The notes below the pieces were generated by a model. It saw nothing but the letters and a program-made list of their open reading frames with translations, made no database searches and was not told the DNA's origin. Positions 1-11,411 of a stretch of 64,000 bases of DNA are shown piece by piece. The position numbers were made by a program, and so were the translations under genes. The DNA lies in NCBI GenBank assembly GCA_011800805.1, contig MPNW01000218.1, positions 52,285 through 116,284 on the forward strand. The letters are read 5' to 3'. Origin of the DNA: Hirudo medicinalis. Lineage: Eukaryota; Annelida; Clitellata; Hirudinida; Hirudinidae. The number at the start of each line of letters is the position of its first letter. The stretch's first letter is position 1.

Positions 1-5
1 CATCA

Positions 6-48
<43 letters not shown>

Positions 49-56
49 CATCATCA

Positions 57-89
<33 letters not shown>
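1..89. repeat. (ATT)n/(CAT)n microsatellite
   Basis: The left edge is an ATT-rich trinucleotide array with short CAT interruptions. It is followed to 351 by AT-rich DNA that should hold the promoter and 5' UTR of the uncoupling-protein gene. Confidence 0.9.
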
Positions 90-351
90 CGTTGTTCACG
101 TTGTTCTACCATGAAAGGCAGAGGCAGTTGATGAATCCAGTGAACCTCACGTCCGAGTACTTCATCATAATATTTATTAATTAAGTAACAATTCTGACAA
201 ACAATCAGAAATATCAAAAAATAAATATTTGTCAAAAAACTATTTTCATTTCAATGTTTTTTTTCCAATTATCATTCTTCAGGTCATTAGTAACACCAAC
301 CTACTGGGTCCGGTCAGCCAATCAGAGGGCTGAAAAGAGGACATAACAATA

Positions 352-1952
352 ATGGTCACAAGTTCAGTTCAAGGCCGAAACCCTTCAGTCAAGGTGAAAG
401 TCGTCAGTGCAGGGCTGGCCGCCTGCGTGGCAGAGCTCTTCACCATACCCCTCGATACGGCTAAAGTCAGGCTACAGGTATGAACAGGTATATTTGGAGA
501 TACCTAGGTGGTCTAATTTTTGAGGCCAATGAAATCCCAGAGGCTATTAATAGTTGTGTCGAGTGTGGTAATATTAACAACAACAACAACTGAAACAATA
601 ACATTTTGAGCAGCGTAGTATTTGACCCCAGTATTTGGTCCTTGTTGTTTTAAATGCTCCCCTCGTCGAGTAAAGACGTGCCCTTTGACCCTTGGTAAAC
701 TGACATGGTTACAGGAGTGTCCTTTGTACGAGTGAGTGAGAGATGGTGTGTGTGTGTGTGAGGGTATCGCAATTACTTTGGTGATTTCATCAGTAATGCT
801 GATGCTGATGATGACGACGATTATGCTGATGATGTCGATGATGACGATGATGATGATGATGATGATGGCGGCGGCGGCGACAATGATGATGTCGATGATG
901 ACGATGATGTCTGGAGTGGAAGCGACCATATGCGACATAATCAACTAAGGTAAATAAGGTAAAAAAAAGGTAATTTAAAAAAAGGTAATAAGGTAAATTA
1001 AATATTATTTAATTATAGTATTAATTATAATATTGTAAAAATAATATTAATTATAATATTGTAAATATAATATTAATTATAATATTGTAAATATAATATT
1101 AATTATAATATTGTAAATATAATATTAATTATAATATTGTAAATATAATATTAATTAAATAGTATTGTTATTACAATACATCAGCAAATCATCAGTATTC
1201 GTGAGTAATATTGATAACAAAATTATCTTAACTCCAATCTATGTGCAGATTCAAGGAGAGCAGAGTCTGACCGGGGCCGATTCGTCTAGCACCATGGCGG
1301 CCGGAAAGACCCTGAAGTACCGCGGCGTACTGAGGACCATGTACGTCATGAGCTGCGAGGAGGGCGTCAGGTCCCTGTACAACGGCCTAGTAGCGGGACT
1401 CCACCGGCAGCTCTGCTTTGCCAGCGTCAGGATCGGTCTCTACGACACGGTCAAGAATTTCTACATCGAGAAGTTCAACAGTTAGTTGAAGACGGGGTCA
1501 TAGGTCGCCGTACATCCGTTGAACTTTGAACTTTCTTTTTTAAAGTATTTTTACACTACACCGCTTATAATCCTAATAATGCAGATATTGGATACAAGGG
1601 CAGTTCCAGTCATGTTGAATTGCGAATTTGCGCCGGCATTACCACAGGCGCCACGGCAGTCGCCTTCGCTCAGCCGACGGACGTCGTGAAGGTGAGGATG
1701 CAGGCTCAAGGAACTGGAAAGAAGCGCTACTCCAGCTGCCTGGAAGCTTACAGGACCATAGCTAAGCAGGAAGGGGTTAAAGGACTTTGGAAAGGTCAGT
1801 TCAAAGAAATATCAACTTTTGACTATTCTTCTTATATTTTCACAAAATATAATTATAATTATAATATAATACATTAAAGAAATAATATTAAGAAATAATT
1901 ATTATTGAGGTTGTCAATGGTACCTGGTGACCTAAATAATAATAATAATAAT

Positions 1953-1996
<44 letters not shown>

Positions 1997-2010
1997 TAAT
2001 AATAATAATG

Positions 2011-2044
<34 letters not shown>

Positions 2045-2691
2045 CAATAATAATAATAATAATAACAATAAATTATTTTCATTTTAGTCGTAATAATAAT
2101 AATAACAACAACAGATATCACTCGACAGGTGTAATTCCAAACATCACAAGGAACGCCATCGTCAATGCAGCAGAATTGGTCTCTTACGACATGATCAAAG
2201 AAGCCATACTGACCAGAAACCTCATGTCGGACAACATGCCGTGTCACTTCGTGTCTGCATTCGGTGCCGGGTTCTGCACGACCGTGGTGGCCTCCCCGGT
2301 AGACGTGGTCAAGACCCGCTACATGAATTCGGCCAAAGGGGTTTATCGTGGGGCGCTGAGTTGCGCCGCGACCATGTGGAAAGAGGGGGGCCCTCTGGTG
2401 TTTTATAAGGGGTGAGTTCAATCCGCCATTCGGCTGTCCATCAATCAATCAGCTGGTAATCAAGCTCGATCTATAAAGTTGTTTATTCTTTAGTAATGCT
2501 TCCTTTAAGGATGGTTTAAAAAATTTGAATGCAAATTGATGCAAGTTGATGAATCGATCTTTTTAATTATTTAATTAAATCATTCACCACTCAGGTTCAT
2601 GCCGTCATTCCTCCGACTGAGTACTTGGAACATCGCCATGTTCGTCTCCTTTGAGCAGTTCAAACGTCTCTTTTCCAGATTGGTCGACTAG
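352..2691 (+). CDS. ucp2: mitochondrial uncoupling protein (UCP2-like carrier)
   Basis: Inner-membrane carrier of the SLC25 family; UCPs carry regulated proton leak and anion exchange. Five exons join in frame: 352-477, 1249-1480, 1585-1794, 2129-2411, 2595-2691, giving 315 aa (human UCP2 is 309). All three carrier signatures are present, one per repeat: [20 protein letters not shown] and [10 protein letters not shown], with UCP-typical stretches such as [14 protein letters not shown] and [13 protein letters not shown]. The start ATG sits 15 codons before the first membrane helix, as in vertebrate UCPs. Introns hold a 26-bp tandem array and an AAT microsatellite. The family call is secure; UCP1, 2 and 3 cannot be separated outside vertebrates. 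Confidence 0.93.
780..925. repeat. (GAT)n/(GAC)n microsatellite in UCP intron 1
   Basis: Degenerate GAT/GAC/GGC trinucleotide tract. It makes long meaningless open frames of Met, Asp or Ile on both strands. Confidence 0.85.
1018..1157. repeat. 26-bp tandem repeat in UCP intron 1
   Basis: About five near-identical copies of an AT-only unit (ATTAATTATAATATTGTAAA plus six bases), ending shortly before exon 2 at 1249. Confidence 0.85.
1934..2085. repeat. (AAT)n microsatellite in UCP intron 3
   Basis: Long AAT/ATA tract with AAC and GAT interruptions, ending about 45 bp before exon 4 at 2129. The poly-Asn and poly-Tyr frames here are not genes. Confidence 0.9.
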
Positions 2692-2893
2692 TCATGACCT
2701 GACCTTGTTTTTATCCAATCACAGCACAGGATCGGTTCTTGAAATGTTATCGACGTTGAATGTTCTTATTAATTGAGATTTGTTTTTTGTTTATGTTTAT
2801 CACTTTGTATTTATTACGACTTATTGTGTTTGTAAACATCATGGAATCAGTTTTGTTCAAATGTCGGTCTGCAGTTTGACTTTGTCGTCAAGT

Positions 2894-2899
2894 AATAAA
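2894..2899 (+). terminator. poly(A) signal of UCP gene
   Basis: AATAAA lies about 200 bp after the UCP stop codon, a normal 3' UTR spacing. Confidence 0.6.
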
Positions 2900-2978
2900 A
2901 GGATGACTTCCACTTAAACTGTACACTTATTAATTAACTGTTGAAATTGTGTAATAACGTCCGTCGCTAGGACGTTGC

Positions 2979-3049
2979 TCCAGCAACGGGATTCGAACCC
3001 GTGCTGACATCGTGAGAAGATGAAGTCTTGACCATTAGACCATGCGCGG
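2979..3049 (-). tRNA. tRNA-Glu(CTC)-like sequence, probably a pseudogene
   Basis: On the minus strand there is a D-arm start (TGGTCTAATGG), an anticodon loop TTCTCAC giving CTC (Glu), and a perfect T-arm (ACGGG-TTCGAAT-CCCGT, including the B box GGTTCGAATCC). The acceptor arms pair at only four of seven positions, so it looks decayed or like the head of a SINE. No SINE tail follows it. Confidence 0.42.
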
Positions 3050-3675
3050 GAGCACGATTAACTTGTCGTACGTTGAAATTTATTGAATAGCATGTTGTAA
3101 AAGATCTACACCGAGTTTATTTGCTTTTATTTTACATTATATTTATATTATTTTATATATTTTTATATAAAAATGCTTTTATTTAAAAGTCGAAAAAAAG
3201 CTAATTTTTCAATGGTAATCCGCAAGAGGACGTCAAACTGTCAAGCGACTAAGTAGCATAAATATTTTATTGATCATGAAAAACTCTAACAATTTCTTGA
3301 TGGAATCGGTGGAACATTTTTATTTTTTGTCCGAAGCGTAAATAAATATAACATTTGAAGGTTATATTGTAAGCGATTATAGAATTCAATGTGAATTACA
3401 ATGCTAAATAATGATTCGTTGGATTTAGTGTCGTCCTTCTCCTTACATATTAGGTAAACTTACTTTATAAAATTAAATAAAAAAAAATATAATATCAGTG
3501 CAGTCCAATTTTAACATTTAAAAATTACTCAAATTAATCATTAAAATACAATTCATAAAATAGTTTAATCAATGTTATTTAAGAATGAAATTAAAATCAG
3601 AAAGAATTTAAGAAAGAACATTTAGTTTCACCATTTCAACACGTGAATTGAATTGTTGACAGTACGTAAACAAAA
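3050..3675. other. AT-rich intergenic DNA between UCP and SRP19
   Basis: No coding exon or repeat family was recognised. The last ~100 bp before 3676 should hold the SRP19 promoter and 5' UTR. Confidence 0.5.
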
Positions 3676-6197
3676 ATGGCTGCCGCCGGTGGAACATCTG
3701 CTCTGCGATCGTGGAATCCTACCTACAATTATTCGGATCGTGAGAGGTGATGTAAAGTAATTTATTTTTTGGAAGATGAATTATTTAAAAGAAGACTTAT
3801 TTTTATAACCGTATGCTCGTATTTACAACATTTCTTAACGATTTCGTCTCCATAAGGCAGTAGCTTTGTGCGAAGACTGGTTTTGCATATTTTTTAATTT
3901 GTATTAATATTAATGGCTTCAAAGCCATTTTTAACTGGTTATTATTTATGTCTAAATGGAATTTGCTACTAAGTAGAATGATCAGACAGACAGTTACACA
4001 TGGTCAAACTTTATCACGTACATATCGTAGATAGAGAACCTTTCGTCCAGAGTCAAGTTAATTTGATGTAAAAATCAAATCGGTGCTGATAACTTTAAAT
4101 GTTGCACTGAAATTGTTTTTGCTTACTTTTTATTTATTTAATGATCCGACGATCAGATGGGTTTGCGTATATCCGAGCTACATAAATGCCAAAAAGACAG
4201 AGTCTGAAGGCAGAAGGATTGCAAAAACAAAGGTAAGGATGAGTCCATGAAGCAACAAATACTCTCTGCGAAGTAAAAACAATTTAATTTTCTGAGCACC
4301 TTTTCATTGCTTACTTTTGTCGTGAGAATTTATTTTCATCGACCTAAAAACGAACTGAATTCCTCAAGACGGCCCCTCGTTTTATCGTTTGACACGCATT
4401 ATGACAAATGACGCTATGCAAATGGCGCATTATAAATTAACTATTATTATTATTATTACGTCATTATTGGTCGAATTGCATTAGCTTCTAATAAAATATA
4501 ATTCGGTCCTTACTAAACGTTCGTCCGACGCTTTCTAGGCAGTGGACAATCCGACCTTACTGGAGATCAGGGACGTGCTGACCGCGGCAGGAATCCCCAT
4601 CGTGGTCGAGGTTCGTTGCGATTTTGTTCTTCGAGCGTTCGATTTGTTTATTTATTCGACTTGGTGAGGTCTTGAACAGTTGTGCATTGATTGATTTTGT
4701 ATCATGCCAATGGATTTTGTATTGAATAATTTTGTATTATGCCAATTGGTTTTGTATTAAATAATTTTGTATTGTGATAATTGATTTTGTATTAAATAAT
4801 TTTGTATTATGATAATTGATCTTGTATTAAATAATTTTGTATTGTGCCAATTGGTTTTGTATTAAATAATTTTGTATTATGCGAGTTGATTTTGTATTAA
4901 ATAATTTTGTATCAATTGAATTTAGAGGTTGAGTGCTTAAAATACAACATGGGTCATTATTATCGCTCATGACAACCACGTCATGTGTTTTGCAATGTCT
5001 CCTTTATTTTGACTGTCTCGCAATGTAGAAAACGTGATTCTGGTGATGTTATTAGATTTTTAAAGATTAATTTCATTCAAATTATAAATAATCAATGTAA
5101 ACAAACAAATTGTTGCATATTTAAGGGTGTTTCTAATATATCATCTCATTAATCTTGATGATGATAGTAATGATTGCGATGATGTCTGATGACATGTTTG
5201 TTCTTTAACAGCAGGACAAATGTTACCCCAGGGAGAGAGACAGAAACTTTCAGGGTCGTGTGAGGGTTCAACTCAAGGACAAGGAGAACGCCCCTGTCAA
5301 TGAACAGTTCAAGAAAAGTCTGTTTTATTATTATTATTTTATTATTGTTGTTATTATTATTATTAATGTTGTTGAGTTCATTTATGCAATTACAGTAAGT
5401 TTTTGTAGAGATGGGAACGGACTCAAAATTTTGGGTTTTAGTTTGGTTCAGGTTCTCGGCAAACATGGGTTCTGTTCTGTCCTGTCCTTGAAACGACACA
5501 TTGTGAAATTCGCAATGAAATACAACAACACATTATAGCGTGCAAGAAAATGCATCATTCAAATCATGCATATTTCAAAATGAACATTCGTGCCACATTT
5601 TCAAACAGACTCAATTTATTTTCTCTTAGATTTTAAAAATCCCTCTCGTCACGTCTCGAGTGCGAACTTGCGACGTGTTCGCGATCTGACGTCGTACCCG
5701 AGCGAAAGAACAAAATGAATGGGAAAGAACCTTGAAATGTGGTTCTCGTTCGTTCGAGATCATAGTTAACCCGAGTTCTTGCAAAAAAAATTTTTGTTGA
5801 TGGTTCTGTTCTTTAAAAAGTTGGGTTCGTTCGAACCGGGTTCGGGTTCTTTCCCATCTCTAGTTTTTTGTAGCGATGGGGTTGAGGCGATCCTCGGGTG
5901 AAAATTCGGGTCGTCCGCGGTCGCGGTGGAACGTGATAACAAAGCCGGTCGGTCGGCTGTGAAGACGGAGTTTTGATGCAACGACGATCTGTCAGACATA
6001 CGTCGTCGTTTCTTTTCCGTGTCGAGTTTACCATCTGCTTTCTTTCCTCAGAGGACGACATTTTGGAATACGTCTGCCAGATGATTCCGAAGCTGAAGAC
6101 CAGGAGCCAGTCGCAGTCGAGCAGCCACCAGCAGTCGTCCAATCAGCCGGCCGCGTCCTCTGCCGGGTCGAAGAAGAGCAAAGGAAAGAAAAAATGA
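3676..6197 (+). CDS. srp19: signal recognition particle 19 kDa subunit
   Basis: SRP19 binds SRP RNA and primes SRP54 loading, for co-translational targeting to the ER. Exons 3676-3746, 4157-4232, 4539-4610, 5212-5317, 6052-6197 join in phase to 156 aa (human 144). Diagnostic pieces: WVCVYPSYINAKKTESEGRR near the N-terminus, the GRVRVQLK strand, and MIPKLKTR before a Gln/Ser-rich, Lys-rich tail ending KSKGKKK. Exon 4 begins at a CAGCAG double acceptor, so Glu-Gln-Asp or Glu-Asp are both possible. Intron 2 has a SINE tail and intron 4 a hAT-like MITE. A poly(A) signal is at 6330. Confidence 0.93.
4411..4460 (+). mobile_element. SINE 3' tail, copy A (SRP19 intron 2)
   Basis: Tail of a dispersed family: ACGCTATGCAAATGGCGC, then ATTATAAATTAACT and (ATT)n. 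Four related copies lie in other introns (42201, 43781, 49183 and the fuller SINE at 25251). Confidence 0.6.
4688..4915. repeat. ~35-bp tandem repeat in SRP19 intron 3
   Basis: About six diverged copies of a unit containing TTTTGTATTAAATAATTTTG plus a variable segment such as ATGCCAATTGG. Confidence 0.85.
5406..5862. mobile_element. hAT-like MITE in SRP19 intron 4
   Basis: A ~457-bp segment starts TAGAGATGGGAA and ends with the inverse, TTCCCATCTCTA: 12-bp perfect terminal inverted repeats. Flanks 5398-5405 (AGTTTTTG) and 5863-5870 (GTTTTTTG) match at 7 of 8 bases, like an 8-bp target duplication. TIRs beginning (C/T)AGAGATGGG with 8-bp duplications are typical of hAT elements. No transposase is encoded, so it is non-autonomous. 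Confidence 0.65.
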
Positions 6198-6329
6198 ATG
6201 TTGTGACTGAAGTTATTATTATTATTACGTTATTATTATTATTATTATTACGTTATTATTATTATTATTACATTAGAGAAATGTAATGTTACTATTTCAT
6301 TGTTGATATTGAATGTTAAAATTAATCCC

Positions 6330-6335
6330 AATAAA
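6330..6335 (+). terminator. poly(A) signal of SRP19
   Basis: AATAAA about 130 bp after the SRP19 stop codon. Confidence 0.55.
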
Positions 6336-6914
6336 TATATTATTATCGTTATTACTGTTTGGACTTATAAATTGCTGTCTCCAAAATCTCCCTCCTGACG
6401 ACTCCGATGATGATTCCAATCTTTTGTTCGTCATTCGAGTGCTTGGATCTCTCGAACTTGCAAATTAAACTCATTTGACTTCCCACGGAGCTAATTATAG
6501 CATTTCTTGTCACGTGGTGTCGTACGTGAATGACGTGCGTGTGGTCTTGGATCGAATTGTGTTTGTTGGATCACCATGGCGACGCCCCCGGCAAGAGTCT
6601 CATTTGTGTGGAGCCCAACTGTTGCTGTTGTTTTGTTTTGTTTTTGTTTTTTCTTCGTCTGTGCACCGTGCACGTGTCCGACCGTTAATTTGTGTCCGTG
6701 AGGTCAATCGAGGTCGTGTTTACACTAGGATATCGGAAAACATTGGTACATCGACCCGAATGTGAAATATCGAAATTGAAAATATCAATGCAACAATGAC
6801 ACCTTCTAAAGACAGATTGAGTCCTTTTCATTTTTTAGAGAGCAGGTGCTCGAGACAAAGGATGAATGGGTTTGTCGACGAACTCATCGAACGACCTTTA
6901 GTTAGTTAGTCAGT

Positions 6915-7042
6915 CAGTTAGGTAATCAATCAGATAATTAGTTATGTAATCAATCAGGTAATTAGTTAGGTAATCAATCAGGTAATTAGTTAGGTAATCA
7001 ATCAGGTAATTAGTTAGGTAATCAATCAGGTAATTAGTTATG
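6915..7042. repeat. 24-bp tandem repeat ending at an ambiguous base
   Basis: About five copies of GTAATTAGTTAGGTAATCAA plus TCAG. The array stops abruptly at the single N of the window (7043), after which unrelated sequence begins. Confidence 0.85.
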
Positions 7043-7145
7043 NAAGGCACACTTTCCAGATCCACACGCTGCTGGTCAGATGAGTTCTTCTTGTTCAACG
7101 TTGCAATCTTAATTCTCATGCATGTATTACTTTGTCTTTGTGCTT

Positions 7146-7289
7146 TAGTTAGTCAGTCAGTTAGTTAGTCAGTCAGTTAGTTAGTTAGTCAGTTAGTTAG
7201 TCAGTCAGTTAGTTAGTCAGTCAGTTAGTTAGTTAGTCAGTTAGTTAGTCAGTCAGTTAGTCAGTCAGTTAGTTAGTCAGTCAGTTAGC
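7146..7289. repeat. (GTTA/GTCA)n tandem repeat
   Basis: Short-period array of GTTAGTTAGTCAGTCA-type units, related in base pattern to the array just upstream. Confidence 0.85.
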
Positions 7290-8129
7290 CGTCTGTGCCT
7301 GGCTTAGGCCTGAGTCCATGACATCGTGACATTTGGATATCCGTGAATGGGAAGCTGGTTCGAGTCGTAGGAGTGCTATGACGATGCCTTCCTGGCAATA
7401 GCGGCTGCTAATTACTGCTTGATTATTGATTATGCATGCAGATGACGTGTTTGATTATCGCCATGATTTAACTCCTCGTCGTCATGACTTAGCTCGTCAT
7501 CATTATCATGACTTAGCTCATCGTCGTCATCATGACTCAGCAAGTCATCATCATATCTGAAGGACTTAATATCCGTTTGCATTATTATTACTATTAAAAT
7601 AATAATAATATTATTATCATCAATTATTAATATTATTATCATTATTTAAAAAAATAATAATTATTATTATTATATTTATTATTATTATTAATTTACTATT
7701 ATTATAATCAATATTAAAAATAATAATAATTATTATTATTATATAATAACAATATAATATATTTATATAATAATATATTATTATTATATATAATATATGA
7801 TATTTTTATAGGTTATATATAGGTTATAATATATGTATATAATAATATATATATGTATATAATAATATATACATATATTATAATATTGTTATTATATAAT
7901 AATATTAATTATTATTATTATCAATTAACTTATCATTATATCAATAATTAAATCCAAACAGTTAAATTGTCGAAGGTGATGATGATGACGACGATGATGA
8001 TGATTACGATGATTGCGTAATCATGGCTGGAGCAGCAAAAAAGCATCTTACTCATCTCACTGACAATCATGAGACTTGACATCACTAGCGATGTAATTGC
8101 TGTGCGGTACAGCGGTCGAATTGGAAGAC

Positions 8130-8197
8130 TTACAATTAATGGTGATGTGGATGATGATGACGATGGTGGTGATGGTGATGATTATGACGATGATGAC

Positions 8198-8228
<31 letters not shown>

Positions 8229-8235
8229 ATGATTA

Positions 8236-8266
<31 letters not shown>

Positions 8267-8408
8267 GGTGGTGATGGTGATTATGATGATGATGACGACG
8301 ATGATGATGGTGGTGGTGGTGGTGATGATGACGATGATGATGATGACGACGACGACGATGATGATGATGATGATGATGACGATGACGATGATGACGACGA
8401 TGATGATT
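8130..8408. repeat. (GAT/GAC/GGT)n microsatellite
   Basis: Nearly 280 bp of GAT, GAC and GGT triplets. It yields poly-Asp/Gly, poly-Met and poly-Ile/Thr frames of over 100 codons that are artefacts. Confidence 0.92.
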
Positions 8409-10305
8409 ATAAAGTAATTATTAAAAATACCCATCATCACCGTCTATGTAATTATGATAATCACGAAGGCGGAGAGAGGTAGAGTAATGCACGAAGATTA
8501 TCTGTAATTATCACTAATCTTAACGAATCAGTGCAAGTGTTGTTGTTGCTGCTGCTGCTGCTGTCGTCGCTGTCGTCGTCGTCGTCGTCGTTGTTGTTGA
8601 AGTTTGAAGGACGCAAAAAGTGGCTAGTTGATAGTATGGCCGACTTTTATGTAAAACGCAGTTATTCAACTGTTTGCATTTGTTTGCAACAACAACAACA
8701 ACAACAATAACGTTAACAACAACAACAACGAAATGAAAACAAAATCAGAAGAACTTGCAAACGAGAATTCTAAAATGATTATGAAGTTAATTCATAATCA
8801 ATTCATAATTAATGTAATTCATAATTTGCTTATTATTATTATCATTCTGTTCGGTTCAGTTTTCACAAGCTTCCAATTCTCAATGTTCAAACAAACAGAG
8901 CAGGCATAGGTCGAAGGTCAATTATTTCAAGCAGGCCTCTCAGCATCTGAATTTGCATCTCAAATTTGGGCCTAGGCAATTCGAGAGCTTAGAAGGAATG
9001 TTGGCCACGTATCGTTGGCAAAGCCAACCCACTGGTTGTAACCTTGGTACCCTCCAATACCCCCCAACATGGTAAACCTTGGAGATTTTTCGAAATGTTC
9101 TCCCCTCGAGTTGACTTTTACTTTTACAAGTAGTTGATTATCAGATAACTAGCAATCCTTAACTACTGCTTAACTACATTAACTACAGTAACTATAGTAA
9201 CTATAGTAATTATAGTGGAATGCGTTCGTTAATTTAGGGGTTCGCACGACAAAACAATCTCGAGCGATTTTGAATCTTTGCCAAAGTCGAAATGAGCAGA
9301 CGAGCAGCAGGCACAACAACGTATTCGTAACACACAACCAACAGCAGCAACCTCTCGAGCACAGGTTCGTACGCGAGTCTGATGACTGGCGTTTCACTCG
9401 TGATCCACGATGGAATCCAGTACAAAAGACGGTCTGATTCGAGTCCAAGTTCCGACTGTTTTTATTTTATTTTTCTATGCATTTAAAAAGACGCAAGACA
9501 CAGAACTGTTTCGTATTCTCTGGGGCATCGCATGTGTTCTTCCTTCTCATTATTGGATAAGTATTGTTCGTGCTTCGCTAAGAATAAGCACCTCTTATGC
9601 ACGGCTTATAAAACCTAACACGAAAAAAAAAGATAAACAACTCTTATCTCTATCTCTCTCTCTAATCTGCAGTGCATCTGAGTTTATCAAAACATTAAAA
9701 TGATTAAAACGAGAAGAAAACAAGACAAGAATTAATTCGTTTCTCAAGTACGTTTTTAAATTGTTAAAAAAAAAGAGTTTACAAGTCTAAAAAATCTAAT
9801 TACTCTCGGAGGATTCGGTAGTCGCTCCAGAAAAACGGACCTGTTGAAAGTACAGGTGAATAGATCCAGTAATTACCACACAGAGAATCAAGACTTGATC
9901 AAAATCTTCCCCAGCTCCACCTTTCATTCCTGATTCAGGTCGCGCAAACACCTGCGTTCATTTTCGGGGTGGTGCACACACAACCGTGCACGTGTGTGTT
10001 TGTGTGTTTGCCTGGAGGCGGATGCGAGCGTGTTGAGCATAGTTATAAGTTGCACTAGGCCGTTTTTACTAGCATATCGAGCGAGTTTTGTGATGTTATG
10101 TTATCGACCAGAGCGATCAATGTTATCGGTAACAGCTTGACATTCTTGTCGGTTACTTGGTATCTGAGACCAAACCGTTATCTAAAACACTAAAACACTA
10201 GCATGGCGAACGTGCGCCCGGGTCGTTAACTAGTCTTAAATCATCAAACCAGTTTCAAGTCCAAAAGATTTGTTCAAAAAAAAAAAATATTTTGGACTGA
10301 GAAAT

Positions 10306-11411
10306 ATGAAATGCTCTGGTCATGCTGGAGTTTGGCTGGATTCGTGTCTGCTCGTCCTGGGAGTTGTTGTCATCTGTCCTGGATTTGTTCGAATGGCCTC
10401 TGGAGACTACGTAATCAGAGATTCTAACGACTGGCTCGCAGATGAACTAAACCTGCCGAACGATCCACAATTCCCATCAGCATCCGGAAATAACTCCGGC
10501 AGCCCTAAATCCTCGAATAAAAACGTCTCCATCTCTCTTCAGACAGCAGGGGAATACAAGAACGTCATTAATAGATCTGCAGCATCTAATAAACCACTGA
10601 CGGCCATACTTCTCGCCGAAAACATCACCGCCAAAACCGGAATACTAGCCGAGGACATTAGCGACACGGTTAGCGATGTTGACGATAACTACGATGCTAA
10701 ACATTACCGAATATCGTCTGCCTCTCCTGCGAAGAGGAAGAAATATACATCAACGCAACAACGAAGAAGGATATTCTCAGAGTTTGTGAGTTCTGCGCGT
10801 CGGCCCGGCACAATGAATCAGACGACAATTTCTGAAAATCCTGCCGATTTGGTTCTCTTGCCTTCGCAGCCCGCTGGGAGTACAAAGCCAGTATTTTGGG
10901 ATTACGGGGACAAAGGTAGGAGTAAATTCATTCTAAAAGTCTCTTTTATCAAGAGATTAAAAACTCTTATCTTTATATCAGACAAATAACCAACAAATAA
11001 TCACTGATTGACAGTAATAATAATAATAATAATAACAATAATAACAACAACAACAACAATAATAACAATAATAATAATAATATAATAGTAGGTCAAGGCA
11101 AATAAAATTATTAGCCACTAATAGTTACTATGACTAATCAATTTTGCTTCACAGACGATGTCCAACCTGCTGACTACGACTACCAGGCAGTGCTGAAGGA
11201 CCAGCCCGAGTCCAGCTCGGGTTGCTACGGATTCCTCAGGCTCCGGAGGAACTGCCGGGGCAGTTACGGCAACCTGGGTCTGATGGGGGCCCTGGCCGTC
11301 GGGTTCTGTTTCGTTCTGGTTCTGCTGCTGTGCGCGTGCAAGGGCTGCAGGTGCGTGCAGGTCCTCATGAAAAAGAGACTGAGGTACGTGCCGGTGTCCA
11401 CGAAGGACTGA
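10306..11411 (+). CDS. putative type I single-pass membrane protein, not recognised
   Basis: Two exons (10306-10915, 11155-11411) join through GAC to a 288-aa protein. I do not recognise a family. Residues 10-30 (WLDSCLLVLGVVVICPGF) look like a signal peptide. The ectodomain is Ser/Asn/Asp-rich with several N-glycosylation sequons (NNS, NVS, NRS, NIT, NQT) and basic runs (KRKK, QQRRRIF) that could be protease sites. A hydrophobic helix at ~244-263 is followed by CACKGCRC, a Cys cluster suited to palmitoylation, and a basic tail of ~20 residues ending in KD. Exon 2 is far more GC-rich than exon 1. The start is the first in-frame ATG. AATAAA at 11722 may be its poly(A) signal. Confidence 0.72.

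Larger units (their letters stand above)
6336..10305. other. 4-kb repeat-rich intergenic region
   Basis: No convincing gene between SRP19 and the membrane-protein gene at 10306. It holds several tandem arrays (listed separately), an AT-only stretch at about 7570-7940 and CA/TG and TC tracts. The open frames here are repeat-derived or lack any recognisable protein features. The 5' UTR and promoter of the next gene should lie in the last few hundred bases. Confidence 0.6.

Noticed and set aside
6915..7289. Regularly repeated units resembling a CRISPR array
   Set aside because: Units are head-to-tail without distinct spacers, in a eukaryotic intergenic region; simple tandem repeats.
8057..8482. 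Overlapping frames of over 100 codons on both strands (poly-Asp/Gly, poly-Met, poly-Ile/Thr)
   Set aside because: Entirely produced by the GAT/GAC/GGT microsatellite.
9410..9703. 97-codon plus-strand frame
   Set aside because: No recognisable features, ends in a TCTC tract and AT-rich sequence; no splice context.
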